Notes: generated from the sequence alone by a model not told the origin. A stretch of 64,000 bases of DNA from an uncultured Bacteroidota bacterium (GCA_902602415.1 CACKQW010000002.1:1-64000); one strand, 5' to 3'; counted from the stretch's first letter, positions 1 through 9,802 are shown. Numbers and translations: made by a program.

Positions 1-2454
1 CTTGTTGCTTTTGTTACGCAAGCTCAGGATTATAATGTTACCTTTTCTGTAAATACTTCAAACATTGAAGTAGGTCCTAATGGAATGTATGTTGGGGATG
101 GCGTGTTAGGAGGCTCAGATGCCTATGCAATGTCGGATGACGATATGGACGGAGTATGGGAGGTTACTATTTCATTAGCCGCTGGAACTGAAGGAAACTA
201 TGCTTTTTTTAATAGCCCAACATCATCTTCAGATTGGGGAACTAAGGAAAATCTAGAAGGAAAATCATGCGGTGATCCTGCTAATTATTGGAATAGGATA
301 TTAGACCCGGTCAATGAAGATAAAACACTTGTTCACTGTTTTGCCACCTGTTTTGGAAATGAATCAGGACTATGTGGTTCAGAATATTATGATGTGACTT
401 TTTCAGTTAATGCTAGTGAGATTGAAGTAGGACCTAACGGAATGTTTGTGGGTGGAGGAGTACTTGGGGGATCTAACGCATATCCACTGAGTGATAATGG
501 TTCAGGCACTTGGTCAACAACAATTTCACTACTTGAAGGAACGGAGGGAAGTTATATTTTCTATAATAGTCCAAATGGAGACTCCGATTGGGACACAAAG
601 GAAAACATTGCAGGGCAACCTTGTGCAAATCCTGATAGTTTTAATGACAGATATTTAGAACCAATCTCAGCAAATACAACCTTATTGCATTGTTGGGAGA
701 CTTGTTTAACCAACGGAACTTGTGACGTTTCTTCCTTTATGGTTACATTTTCTGTAAACACTGCTAATATTGAACCAGATGAAAATGGAGTTACTGTTGG
801 TCCAAATGGAATGTATGCTGGTGGAGGGTTTTTAAATTCTGCAATGGCTGTACCACTGTATGATGATGATGGTGATGGAGTCTATGTAGGGTCAACGTTT
901 GTTAATGCAGGTCAAAGTGGAAATTATGTTTATCTAAACAGTCCAAATGATCCAGGAGATTATGACGCTAAAGAAAATTTAGCTGGTCAATCTTGCGCAG
1001 ATGCTGATAATTGGAACGACAGATTTCTACCTCCGGTAGAACAAGATACTACTTTGCTTCATTGTTTTGGAAGCTGTGCTGAAGGTGGAGAATGCCCAGA
1101 GCCGGCCGCTTTAATGCTGCAAGGAATAATGGACTTTACAACTCCTGCGCCTGGTGGAGCCGACGGGAAAGCTATTCACTTAGTTGCTCTTGAGGATATT
1201 CCCGATCTTAGTATTTTTAGAATGCAAACCTATGCTAATGGCCAATCAGTTCCTTACAACACAATTGATGGAGGAGATTTGATCGGGTTTAATTTTCCGG
1301 CAGTTAGTGCAAGTGCTGGCGACCATATCATTGTTGCGAGAGATGTCCCAGCCATGGAAATATATATGGATATTAGCAACCTTTACGATTTAGTTTTTGA
1401 TGGCGAAGGCTTTCCAACTGCTAACGGAAATGATGCGATTGAATTATTAGTCAATGACGAATCACTTGAAGTGTTTGGTGTGATTGGGGAAAACCCTGAC
1501 ACTACCGGAGATGGATGTTCAACTGATGATTGTTGGGATCATGAAGATGCATGGGCTTATAAAGTAAATGGTCAGTGGATTTATGCAGATGTAAATTGTA
1601 CCGACGGTACAGAAACGATCTGTGATGCAACTTGTGTCTATCCATTTGCATCCTGTTCCAATGAAGAGCTAGCTGCTTATTTAGTCGGTGGAGATGGATG
1701 GAGAGTAATGGTTGAGGCTGAAGGATATAGAGCAGTAGGGCCCGGAGGCGATGCAGGATTTTACAAATGGTGGGAATCCCCTGCAGAATATGATGTTAAT
1801 TACCCAGATACAGGCTATCCGACAGGACTTGTGGATGATGTGATGCACTTCAACGCAGATGGCTCCTTTAATTATGACACAGGATATGATGAATCTATCA
1901 TGGGTAAGCAAGTAGAGATTGATGCTGCATTTAATTTTGATGGATCCATTGATGGTGGGTATGTGAATACGGATCTAGAGTACACTAATTTCCCAGTTGC
2001 AGACTTTAGCGACTCCTACACTTTAGGCACTGATGGAGTGTATGATTTAATTGAGTTCTCAACAGTTGGTAATCTTGGAATGTATACCTCTACAGGAGCG
2101 GCTTCGTACAAGGTTTTAGAAACAACTGAAACTACAATGTATGTTGTTATGCAGGGATCTGAAACCCATTACTGGTACTCATTACTTACCTCTGAGGGGA
2201 CGCTTTCAACCAATGACAACGAGTTATTGGAAATGAGAGTTTTCCCAAATCCAGTGGATGCTAATTATATTTCAATTTTATCTCCAACTTTTGGCGATAA
2301 AGAAATAGAGATATATACTCTAACTGGAAGAAAAGTTTTACAAACTACAATCTCAAATTCTACTTTGAATATTGAATCCTTAACTGCAGGATTTTATATG
2401 ATTAAAGTAACAATTGATAATAAAAGTAAAACCTCAAAATTAGTTGTTAGGTAA
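1..2454 (+). CDS. Secreted T9SS-sorted protein with three tandem repeats (5' partial)
   Basis: The reading frame is open to the first base of the window, so the gene starts upstream; the ATG at 85 is internal. The first visible residues (LVAFVTQA, then QDYNV) look like the end of a signal peptide. Three repeats of about 115 residues begin at 37, 394 and 742. Each has VTFSVN, VGPNGMY-type glycine-rich, KEN-x-GxxC and NDRxLxPV-x-TTLLHC segments with conserved cysteines. A lamin-tail-like domain (about 1100-1660) and a domain beginning GGDGWRVMVEAEG (about 1675-2200) follow. The last 75 residues (VFPNPV, GRKVL, AGFYMIKV) are a type A T9SS sorting domain. It is followed by a terminator and then xylanase genes. 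I infer a cell-surface or secreted glycan-binding role; no catalytic domain is visible. Confidence 0.8.
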   Translation, partial: LVAFVTQAQDYNVTFSVNTSNIEVGPNGMYVGDGVLGGSDAYAMSDDDMDGVWEVTISLAAGTEGNYAFFNSPTSSSDWGTKENLEGKSCGDPANYWNRILDPVNEDKTLVHCFATCFGNESGLCGSEYYDVTFSVNASEIEVGPNGMFVGGGVLGGSNAYPLSDNGSGTWSTTISLLEGTEGSYIFYNSPNGDSDWDTKENIAGQPCANPDSFNDRYLEPISANTTLLHCWETCLTNGTCDVSSFMVTFSVNTANIEPDENGVTVGPNGMYAGGGFLNSAMAVPLYDDDGDGVYVGSTFVNAGQSGNYVYLNSPNDPGDYDAKENLAGQSCADADNWNDRFLPPVEQDTTLLHCFGSCAEGGECPEPAALMLQGIMDFTTPAPGGADGKAIHLVALEDIPDLSIFRMQTYANGQSVPYNTIDGGDLIGFNFPAVSASAGDHIIVARDVPAMEIYMDISNLYDLVFDGEGFPTANGNDAIELLVNDESLEVFGVIGENPDTTGDGCSTDDCWDHEDAWAYKVNGQWIYADVNCTDGTETICDATCVYPFASCSNEELAAYLVGGDGWRVMVEAEGYRAVGPGGDAGFYKWWESPAEYDVNYPDTGYPTGLVDDVMHFNADGSFNYDTGYDESIMGKQVEIDAAFNFDGSIDGGYVNTDLEYTNFPVADFSDSYTLGTDGVYDLIEFSTVGNLGMYTSTGAASYKVLETTETTMYVVMQGSETHYWYSLLTSEGTLSTNDNELLEMRVFPNPVDANYISILSPTFGDKEIEIYTLTGRKVLQTTISNSTLNIESLTAGFYMIKVTIDNKSKTSKLVVR

Positions 2455-2471
2455 TTAGAACAATTATTAAA

Positions 2472-2504
2472 TAAAATGCCAGATAAATATTATCTGGCAT
2501 TTTA
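2472..2504 (+). terminator. Rho-independent terminator after the T9SS protein
   Basis: A perfect 15-bp inverted repeat (2472-2486 and 2490-2504) with the 3-base loop ATA has a GCCAGATAA core and runs into a T-rich tract. It separates the T9SS gene from the following xylanase operon. Confidence 0.85.
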
Positions 2505-2534
2505 TTTTTATTTAAATTGAAATAAATTCATGGT

Positions 2535-3635
2535 ATGAAAAACTTTTTTATCATCTCTGCAATTGTTGTTGCTTCCTTTTTATATTTCCAAAATGAGGAA
2601 AGTTTAAAATACAAATTTGAGAATGATTTTTTGATAGGAGCAACAATTAATCAAGAGGACTACCAAATTGTAGACGAGGATGCCAAGGCTATTAAAATTG
2701 TTCAAAAAGATTTTAACGCTGTGACCCCAGAAAATTCAATGAAGTGGATGCACATCCACCCTGAATTCAATGAGTTTACTTTTTCTAATGCTGATAAAAT
2801 TGTTGATTTTGCAAAGGAAAATGAGATGTATTTACTTGGGCATACATTGGTTTGGCACAATCAAGTTCCAGATTATATTTACAATATTAAAGATAAAAGT
2901 ACTTTTCAAGACCATATTGAAAAACATATTAATACTGTTGTTAAGAGATACCAAGGTAAGGTTGATATGTGGGATGTTGTGAATGAGGCGCTCAATGATG
3001 ATGGTAGTTTAAGAAAAACGGTTTTTTTAGATATGCTTGGAGAAAACTATATTGAACAAGCTTTTTCTCTTGCTAATAATGCGGACCCAAATGTTGCGCT
3101 TGCTTACAACGATTACAATTTGTACAAACCTAAAAAGAGAAAAGGAGCTATAAGAATTATTAATTCGCTAAAAGATAAAGGAATTAGAGTTGATGCTGTG
3201 GGAATTCAAGCACACTGGGATTTACATTTTCCAAGCATCAAAGAAATTGAGCAAACAATTGAGGAGCTTGCAGCAACTGGGGTTGATGTAATGATTACAG
3301 AATTAGACATCACGGTAATTCCTAACCCTTATGAGCTAGCAGGAATAGCTAGAGAAGAATTTAAAAAGTTTGAAGGGGATAGAAAGTGGGATCCTTACCA
3401 AGATGGAATCCCAGACGATATTCAAGAAAAATTAACCAAGAGATACAAGGATATTTTTGAGTTATTCGTTAAGCACAATGATAAAATTAGTAGGGTTACT
3501 TTTTGGGGAATAAATGATAAATATACTTGGAGGAATGATAATCCAATAAACAACAGAACAGATTACCCATTATTATTTGACAGAGAATACAAGGAAAAAC
3601 CCGCTTATGAAGCATTAATTAATTTAAATAATTAG
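2535..3635 (+). CDS. GH10 endo-1,4-beta-xylanase
   Basis: This 366-residue protein has an N-terminal hydrophobic signal (residues 1-18, no lipobox) followed by one GH10 barrel of usual length. Seen motifs are TPENSMKW (64-71), GHTLVWHNQ (102-110), WDVVNE with the acid/base Glu151, and ITELD with the nucleophile Glu256. Family knowledge gives internal hydrolysis of beta-1,4-xylan, or of xylooligosaccharides. It is probably periplasmic or surface-associated, since it lacks a T9SS sorting domain. Its stop is one base before the start of the MFS transporter gene, so the two are one operon. A compact single-domain GH10 beside an oligosaccharide importer suggests it trims chains to importable size. 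Confidence 0.93.
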   Translation: MKNFFIISAIVVASFLYFQNEESLKYKFENDFLIGATINQEDYQIVDEDAKAIKIVQKDFNAVTPENSMKWMHIHPEFNEFTFSNADKIVDFAKENEMYLLGHTLVWHNQVPDYIYNIKDKSTFQDHIEKHINTVVKRYQGKVDMWDVVNEALNDDGSLRKTVFLDMLGENYIEQAFSLANNADPNVALAYNDYNLYKPKKRKGAIRIINSLKDKGIRVDAVGIQAHWDLHFPSIKEIEQTIEELAATGVDVMITELDITVIPNPYELAGIAREEFKKFEGDRKWDPYQDGIPDDIQEKLTKRYKDIFELFVKHNDKISRVTFWGINDKYTWRNDNPINNRTDYPLLFDREYKEKPAYEALINLNN

Positions 3636-3636
3636 C

Positions 3637-5064
3637 ATGAGCGAATATAGTCTTTCCATTAGAGAAAAAATTGGTTACAGTTTAGGGGATTTATCCGCAA
3701 ACCTAGTTTTTCAAACACTAATTACATATCTAGCATATTTTTACACAGATATTTATGGGTTAGAGTCTGGTGATGCAACTGCAATTATATTTATTGTTGG
3801 TACTGTTGCTGCTTTTGGATTCAATCCAATAGTTGGTGCATTAGCAGATAGAACGAATACTAAGTGGGGCAAGTTTAGACCTTGGATTTTATGGACATCT
3901 ATTCCTCTTGGCGTTACTGCTGTTTTAGCTTTTACAACTCCAGATTTTTCTTACAACGGTAAAGTAATTTATGCAGTAGTGACATATACTTTGCTATTGT
4001 TATTATATGCTGGTAGTAATCTGCCTTATTCTGCACTGAGCGGAGTAATTACTGGGGACATGAAGGAAAGGAATAGTATTTCAGCCTACAGATTTGTTGC
4101 TGTTATGTTTGCGCAATTTTTTGTGCAAGTATTTATGCTGCCAATTATTAACTATGTGGGAGGAGGAGATAAAGCTTTGGGAATTGAAATTACAATGACA
4201 TGGCTAGCAGTTATTGGTACAATACTGCTCTTAATAACTTTTATCTCAACGAAAGAAAGGATAGTGCCAAAGCCTGAACAAAAGTCTAGTTTGCAGGAAG
4301 ATGTAAAAGACTTAATTAAAAATGTACCCTGGGTGATCATGCTTTCAGTTACCATTTTGTTATTTACAACTCTAGCAATGAAGGGTGGAGCTTATGTCTA
4401 TTATTTTGAAAACTATGTTTCTAAAGAGTCATTAAGTGATTTTATCTCTCCAATTTTACAGTTCTTTTCACAAATAGGAATTAATTTTTTTGGAAATGAT
4501 CCTGTTTCAGCTGGTTTTGGCCTTTTTAATGCTGGAGGAATTATATTTATGATAGTTGGAATTGGACTTTCTAAAATGCTAGCAGACAAATATGGAAAGC
4601 GAAATATTTTTGGAATCTTTCTGTTTATATCAACTTTGTTTGTTTTGATTTTTTATATTCTTTCTCCAGAGTCTATAAATTTAATCTTTGGCGCTCAAAT
4701 TCTTCATGGGTTCTTTTATGGCATTACAATTCCTTTGCTTTGGGCAATGATAGCGGATGTTGCAGATTACTCTGAATGGAAGAATAATCGTAGAGCCACT
4801 GCAATAATTTTTTCAGCCATGATGGTAGGTTTAAAATTAGGATTGAGTATAGGCGGTGCTTTAGTTGCTCAAATTTTAGGAAATTATGGATATGAGCCCA
4901 ACAGTGTTGGAGAGCAGACAGAATCTGCGATACTTGGAACAAAAATGCTGGTGAGTGTTTACCCTTCAATTCCATTTTTAATAGCTGCTGGATTATTATT
5001 CTTTTATGTTATTGATAAAGATTTGGAGGAGAGAATTGAAAGTGAATTATCCAAAAGGAGATAG
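3637..5064 (+). CDS. GPH-family MFS sugar:cation symporter (xylooligosaccharide importer)
   Basis: A 475-residue polytopic inner-membrane protein with about 12 hydrophobic segments. The N-terminal SIREKIGYSLGDLSANL segment and the ALADRTNTKWGKFRPW loop are typical of glycoside-pentoside-hexuronide:cation symporters (MelB/XynP group). The C-terminal half contains the similar ADVADYSEWKNNRRATA segment. It lies one base after a GH10 xylanase gene and 15 bases before a signal-less GH43 gene. From this context I infer uptake of xylooligosaccharides or xylosides with H+ or Na+; the substrate is not proven by sequence. Confidence 0.88.
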   Translation: MSEYSLSIREKIGYSLGDLSANLVFQTLITYLAYFYTDIYGLESGDATAIIFIVGTVAAFGFNPIVGALADRTNTKWGKFRPWILWTSIPLGVTAVLAFTTPDFSYNGKVIYAVVTYTLLLLLYAGSNLPYSALSGVITGDMKERNSISAYRFVAVMFAQFFVQVFMLPIINYVGGGDKALGIEITMTWLAVIGTILLLITFISTKERIVPKPEQKSSLQEDVKDLIKNVPWVIMLSVTILLFTTLAMKGGAYVYYFENYVSKESLSDFISPILQFFSQIGINFFGNDPVSAGFGLFNAGGIIFMIVGIGLSKMLADKYGKRNIFGIFLFISTLFVLIFYILSPESINLIFGAQILHGFFYGITIPLLWAMIADVADYSEWKNNRRATAIIFSAMMVGLKLGLSIGGALVAQILGNYGYEPNSVGEQTESAILGTKMLVSVYPSIPFLIAAGLLFFYVIDKDLEERIESELSKRR

Positions 5065-5079
5065 ACCTAACTTAATAGT

Positions 5080-6117
5080 ATGCCGGAAGATAGTATTGAC
5101 CATATTGATTTTGAAGAGTTAAATAAAAGATCAATTTCTACCCCGATTGTCACTCACTTGTATACAGCTGATCCCTCAGCGCATGTTTTTAATAATAAAA
5201 TATTTATATACCCATCTCATGACATAGACGCTGGTGATGCCTTTGATGATTTAGGCAGCCATTTTGCAATGAAAGATTATCATGTTTTATCCATGGAGGA
5301 TATTGGGGGTAAAGTAACAGATCATGGTGTAGCCCTTTGTGTAGAAAATGTGCCATGGGCAGAGCGTCAAATGTGGGCGCCTGACGCTAATGAAAAAGAT
5401 GGAAAATATTATTTATTTTTTCCTGCAAAAGATTACGAGGGCATATTTAGAATTGGGGTTGCTATTTCGGATAAACCTCAAGGTCCTTTCACGGCAATGA
5501 AAAATCCGATTACTCATAGCTTTTCGATTGATCCTGCTGTTTTTAAAGATGACGATGGTAGTTATTACATGTATTTTGGGGGTATTTGGGGAGGACAACT
5601 TCAAAGATGGCGGACAGGAATTTTTAATGCCAATCAACCTGATAGTCCAACAGCATTTTTACCGGATGATGATGAGCCTGCATTATTACCATATGTTGCA
5701 AAAATGTCTGATGATTTACTTGAATTTGCAGAAAAGCCAAAAGAAGTGATGATTGTGGATAAAAATGGAAATTTATTACTTGCTGGCGATAACGACCGAA
5801 GATTTTTTGAAGCAGCATGGCTACATAAGTATAAGGGAAAATACTATTTTTCTTACTCAACTGGTGACACACATTTTATTTGTTATGCAATTGGTGAAAC
5901 TCCTTATGGACCATTTACTTATAAAGGTCGTATCCTCAATCCAGTCGTTGGCTGGACGTCACACCATTCGATCTGTGAATTTAAAGGAAAGTGGTATTTA
6001 TTTTATCATGATTCATCACTATCCAAAGGTGTTACTCACCTAAGGTCTGTAAAAATTGCCGAGATAAAATATAACGAGGATGGCACTATTCAAACATTAG
6101 ACCCTTACAAAAATTAA
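5080..6117 (+). CDS. GH43 beta-xylosidase/alpha-L-arabinofuranosidase, cytosolic
   Basis: A 345-residue single-domain GH43 five-bladed propeller. The three catalytic acids appear in usual contexts: Asp31 in TADPSAHVF (general base), Asp151 in SIDPAVF (pKa modulator) and Glu244 in FFEAAW (general acid). There is no signal peptide, so it should act in the cytosol on oligosaccharides brought in by the transporter encoded 15 bases upstream. The fold and layout resemble GH43 subfamily 1. GH43 enzymes split between xylosidase and arabinofuranosidase activity and motifs alone do not separate these. Confidence 0.9.
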   Translation: MPEDSIDHIDFEELNKRSISTPIVTHLYTADPSAHVFNNKIFIYPSHDIDAGDAFDDLGSHFAMKDYHVLSMEDIGGKVTDHGVALCVENVPWAERQMWAPDANEKDGKYYLFFPAKDYEGIFRIGVAISDKPQGPFTAMKNPITHSFSIDPAVFKDDDGSYYMYFGGIWGGQLQRWRTGIFNANQPDSPTAFLPDDDEPALLPYVAKMSDDLLEFAEKPKEVMIVDKNGNLLLAGDNDRRFFEAAWLHKYKGKYYFSYSTGDTHFICYAIGETPYGPFTYKGRILNPVVGWTSHHSICEFKGKWYLFYHDSSLSKGVTHLRSVKIAEIKYNEDGTIQTLDPYKN

Positions 6118-6122
6118 ATTTT

Positions 6123-6602
6123 ATGAAAATCATTAGGTCTGCTAAATTTAATACAGCGAGAACTAAAAGGTATTTTTTGCATAGAAAATGGTCTGAGAAG
6201 CCAAACGCAGTTTGGATCATGTTAAACCCATCAGTTGCTGACGAAAAGCATGATGATAAGACAATTTCAAAGTGTATGAAATTTTCCAAGTGTTGGGGTC
6301 ATGGAGGATTTTATGTCATTAATTTGTGTAGTGACATTAGTACTTGTCCCAAGAAAACAATAAAAAAATTAAAAACTAATCAAGAGGTTGATCCAGTTAG
6401 TTTAAGCTATATTAAAGATGTGATAAAAAATAATAATAATGTTATTTATTGTGCTTGGGGGTTTGGCATTTCTACACCAAGATGGCTAACGACAATTTTA
6501 AAAAATAAAACAATCAAGGCTTTAGAATTAAGTAAATTAGGAACACCTAAACATCCCCTTTATTTAGATTCTAAATTAATCCCCGTTAAATTTATTTGCT
6601 AA
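6123..6602 (+). CDS. DUF1643 domain protein
   Basis: A 159-residue soluble protein carrying the DUF1643 signature: WIMLNPSVAD near residue 31, the HDDKTISKC stretch, WGHGGFYVINL and, later, YCAWGFG. The biochemical function of the family is unknown. It starts 5 bases after the GH43 stop and may be co-transcribed with the xylan operon, but nothing in its sequence points to sugar metabolism. Its 3' end overlaps the convergent GH10 gene by 11 bases. Confidence 0.8.
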   Translation: MKIIRSAKFNTARTKRYFLHRKWSEKPNAVWIMLNPSVADEKHDDKTISKCMKFSKCWGHGGFYVINLCSDISTCPKKTIKKLKTNQEVDPVSLSYIKDVIKNNNNVIYCAWGFGISTPRWLTTILKNKTIKALELSKLGTPKHPLYLDSKLIPVKFIC

Positions 6603-7812
6603 ACTTTTTATGTTCAGCATCATAAAGAGCTCTTAAAACTGCATAATAAGCACCTTTTCTTGAATAGTCTTTATTCACCATCCATGCTTTTTGATCTTTT
6701 CTCCAACCACCATAAGGGATGTCATCTCTAAAGCCCCAATCACTGATAATTTTCACACCAGACTCTTTTGCTGTTTTAACCAAATTGTAATAAATACTAT
6801 TTTGCTCAGCAAAGAAATTTTGCCAATCCTCATCGGATTTTATGACATCTGAAACTTTTTTGTGCTTACCTCCTTGCCCCCAAAGATTTAATCCAACATC
6901 AAGCTCAGTAATGTAAACTTCAACACCCAAGTCAATAAATCTTTTTATATTTTTTTCAAGCTTTTTGTAGTCATACTTTATCCCAACATTAAGATGGCAC
7001 TGAAAACCTACGGCATCAACTCTAACTCCGGTATTTTTTAAGTGTTTTATAAGTTGATAAAGACCGTCTGCTTTTCTCCCACCAAATGCGACATTAAAAT
7101 CTCTTATTTCCAGCTTTGCGTCAGTGAGTTTTGCAGCAACATCAAAAACTCTTCTAACAAAGACAGGATGCTCGTCATTTATTTTTGCCTCACCCGACAA
7201 TCCAGATTTATCTTCTTCAAAACCCATGTCCATCCATTTACAATCTTCTTTTTCATCTCCAGAAACTCTATAATTTCCGGATTTACCCATTGCAAAAATT
7301 TCATTGATTATATTGAAAACATCAATTTTATTTTTGTTATCATTTGCAGTTAATACCTCTGATACAAATTTTTCAATGATGAAATCAAGCTCTTCTCCAG
7401 AGTAGTTGGTTTTAGAGAACCATTGAGGAAAATATTTGTTTGGAAAAATTAAGCAGTGGTGCATGATATGAAACCCGTTGTCAACCCCCCAATTTACTAA
7501 TTCATCTAAAAATTCAGTTCTTATTTCAAAGTCATCAAGGCTTTTTGGTTTCTTTTTAGGCCAAAACCCACCATCCCATGCAGGATAAATTGATGGCTGA
7601 ATACCAGTGTAGTTTTGTAGCACAAACTCTCTGTTTTTATTTGCCTCTGTTCCTCTTAATATTGCTTTATTTCTTTCTCCTCTTACCTGGGTAGTGATGA
7701 TCATATCCCCTGAATAATCTTTCAAAAATCCATCCTTATCAAATTTTTGTGCATTTGATATATTCAGAGATAATATTGTAAGAATGCCTATATAGAATAT
7801 TTTAAATTTCAT
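6592..7812 (-). CDS. Second, divergent GH10-family glycoside hydrolase
   Basis: About 406 residues with signal peptide MKFKIFYIGILTILSLNISNA. I chose the ATG at 7812 over an in-frame GTG at 7830 because it gives a compact signal. GH10 features are visible but divergent: IFPNKYFPQWF in place of the usual HTLVWHxQxP region, FNIINE with the likely acid/base Glu171, VGFQCHL, and YITELD with the likely nucleophile Glu303. A loop of about 40 residues after Glu171 (SGDEKEDCKWMDMGF) is not part of standard xylanases. It lies opposite the sulfatase gene, so the two may share a 60-80 bp control region. Substrate could be a modified xylan or another beta-glycan. Confidence 0.82.
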   Translation of the reverse strand: MKFKIFYIGILTILSLNISNAQKFDKDGFLKDYSGDMIITTQVRGERNKAILRGTEANKNREFVLQNYTGIQPSIYPAWDGGFWPKKKPKSLDDFEIRTEFLDELVNWGVDNGFHIMHHCLIFPNKYFPQWFSKTNYSGEELDFIIEKFVSEVLTANDNKNKIDVFNIINEIFAMGKSGNYRVSGDEKEDCKWMDMGFEEDKSGLSGEAKINDEHPVFVRRVFDVAAKLTDAKLEIRDFNVAFGGRKADGLYQLIKHLKNTGVRVDAVGFQCHLNVGIKYDYKKLEKNIKRFIDLGVEVYITELDVGLNLWGQGGKHKKVSDVIKSDEDWQNFFAEQNSIYYNLVKTAKESGVKIISDWGFRDDIPYGGWRKDQKAWMVNKDYSRKGAYYAVLRALYDAEHKKFSK

Positions 7813-7892
7813 GTCCTTATATTTATACACACCTAAGTTATGATAATAATTAAATTTTATGGATCTTTAACTATAACAATTAAGTTCCAAAA

Positions 7893-9791
7893 ATGAAAAA
7901 AAGAAGTTATTTAATTAGAATCATTTTTTCTTTAGCTTTTCTCCTTCCCTTTTTTCTGTCAAGTCAAGAAGACAAGCCAAATATCTTATTTATTTCTGTT
8001 GATGATTTAAAGCCAAGCATTGGAAGTTTTGGAGATGAATTTGCAATCACTCCAAATATTGACAAACTTTCCGAGAATGCCACGGTATTTCTCAATAATC
8101 AAACACAACTTGCCATTTGTGCTGCATCCCGTGTTAGTTTTTTGACGGGATTAAGACCAGATAAAACAAGAGTTTGGGATTTAAAGACTAAGATGCGTGA
8201 CATGAACCCCGATGTATTAACATTACCTGAGCATTTTAAAAATAATGGCTATCAAACAATCGGTGTTGGTAAGATCTATGACCCAAGAGCAGTTGATAGT
8301 GGGAGAGACAGGCGGTCTTGGTCGAAACCTTTTATTACTCAAAATAAGTTAACTTTTCCAGAAGGTTATAGCTTTCCAGCTGGGGGTTTTTATCAAGGTA
8401 AAGAAAATAGAGAAATTAGAGGTAAGTTAAGAAAAGAAGCGATTGCAAAAGGAGTTGATAACATCAATAAGTATGAATCCGAAAGGTATAAGCCACCTTA
8501 TGAAAAAGCAGATGTTCCGGATGGAGCTTACGTAGATGGAGCCATAGCAAATAAAGCAGTTGAGGTTTTGGAAAATATTGATACATCTCAGCCTTTTTTC
8601 TTGGCTGTTGGCTTCAAACGGCCTCATCTTCCATTTAATGCTCCTACAAAATATTGGGATTTGTATGATGAGGGTGAAATTCAATTAGCTGAGTTTCGAA
8701 CAAAATCTAAAAACCCCGTTGATATTGCATACAAGGGTGGTTGGGAAATTAATTCGTATAAGATGCCAGGGATTGAATACAACGAGAATGACGAGGGGCT
8801 CTTAATATTGCCAGATGATATCCAACGCAAATTGATTCACGGCTATTACGCAGCAACAAGTTATATTGATGCTCAGGTTGGTAAAGTTATAGCAAAGCTC
8901 AAAGAAAAAGGTCTTGAAAAAAATACCATAATTGTCTTATGGGGAGATCATGGTTTTCACTTGGGAGATCACAGTCAGTGGACTAAACACACTAATTTTG
9001 AGCAATCAACTAGATCCCCATTATTAATTAAAGATCCAACTATAAAGAAAACAGTTCAAGTCAAATCGCCAACTGAGTTTATCGATGTATTTCCAACCCT
9101 TTGTGATTTATCAAATATTGAAATCCCTGAGGTTTTAGATGGGATTAGCTTGAAACCTCAGATTTTGGGACAAGGTGTATCGTCAAAAATATTTGCAGTC
9201 AGTCAGTACCCAAGACATGGAGGTATTATGGGGTACAGCTTCAGAACAAAAAGTCATAGATATACGGTTTGGATAAAGAATAAGAAAAGTACTGAACCTA
9301 TTTACATTGAAGATATTTATGCTGAAGAGCTATATGACTATGAGAATGATCCTTTAGAAACAGAAAACAAAATTGATTATCCAGAATATAGTAGATTAAA
9401 AATGACATTTCAAACCTTGGCAGCAAGATTTTTCAATTCTCAAGTTATCAATAAGCCTGTTGTTGTTAAGCAAGAATTAAAAGCAAAAAAAAGTATTAGT
9501 AGAAATAACAAGTGGGCCAAAGAAAGATCAAAAGTAATTAGTGAATATATTGTGTCAGAAATGCTGATGAATAAAAAGCAAGCAACTTATTTAGAGCAGG
9601 TTTTATATGAAAAATATGCAAGGAATAACGAATTAACTGCCTCAAAAGATTTAACAAAAGATGAAGTCCAGATCATTTATCGAGAAACTTATTCGATTAC
9701 AAGTAAAGAGTTGTTGAGTAAATTCACAAAAAAACAATTTGAGAAGATTGTGGAACTAGAAAAAGTGAAAATGAAACAATTAAGAAATTAG
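7893..9791 (+). CDS. Family S1 formylglycine-dependent sulfatase with C-terminal helical extension
   Basis: 632 residues with a signal peptide (about 1-24). It has the alkaline-phosphatase-fold sulfatase start NILFISVDDLKP with metal-binding Asp37/Asp38. The modification motif CAASR has Cys76 as the residue converted to formylglycine, in TQLAICAASRVSFLTGLRPD. GDHGFHLGDHSQWTKHT near residue 350 supplies further metal and sulfate ligands. The layout resembles iduronate-2-sulfatase-like members of S1. The last 120 or so residues form a lysine-rich helical extension outside the canonical domain. It is probably periplasmic and removes sulfate esters from a glycan. A formylglycine-generating enzyme is encoded 5.4 kb downstream and an esterase gene starts 11 bases after the stop. 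Confidence 0.93.
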   Translation: MKKRSYLIRIIFSLAFLLPFFLSSQEDKPNILFISVDDLKPSIGSFGDEFAITPNIDKLSENATVFLNNQTQLAICAASRVSFLTGLRPDKTRVWDLKTKMRDMNPDVLTLPEHFKNNGYQTIGVGKIYDPRAVDSGRDRRSWSKPFITQNKLTFPEGYSFPAGGFYQGKENREIRGKLRKEAIAKGVDNINKYESERYKPPYEKADVPDGAYVDGAIANKAVEVLENIDTSQPFFLAVGFKRPHLPFNAPTKYWDLYDEGEIQLAEFRTKSKNPVDIAYKGGWEINSYKMPGIEYNENDEGLLILPDDIQRKLIHGYYAATSYIDAQVGKVIAKLKEKGLEKNTIIVLWGDHGFHLGDHSQWTKHTNFEQSTRSPLLIKDPTIKKTVQVKSPTEFIDVFPTLCDLSNIEIPEVLDGISLKPQILGQGVSSKIFAVSQYPRHGGIMGYSFRTKSHRYTVWIKNKKSTEPIYIEDIYAEELYDYENDPLETENKIDYPEYSRLKMTFQTLAARFFNSQVINKPVVVKQELKAKKSISRNNKWAKERSKVISEYIVSEMLMNKKQATYLEQVLYEKYARNNELTASKDLTKDEVQIIYRETYSITSKELLSKFTKKQFEKIVELEKVKMKQLRN

Positions 9792-9802
9792 GGTTTATTA
9801 CT

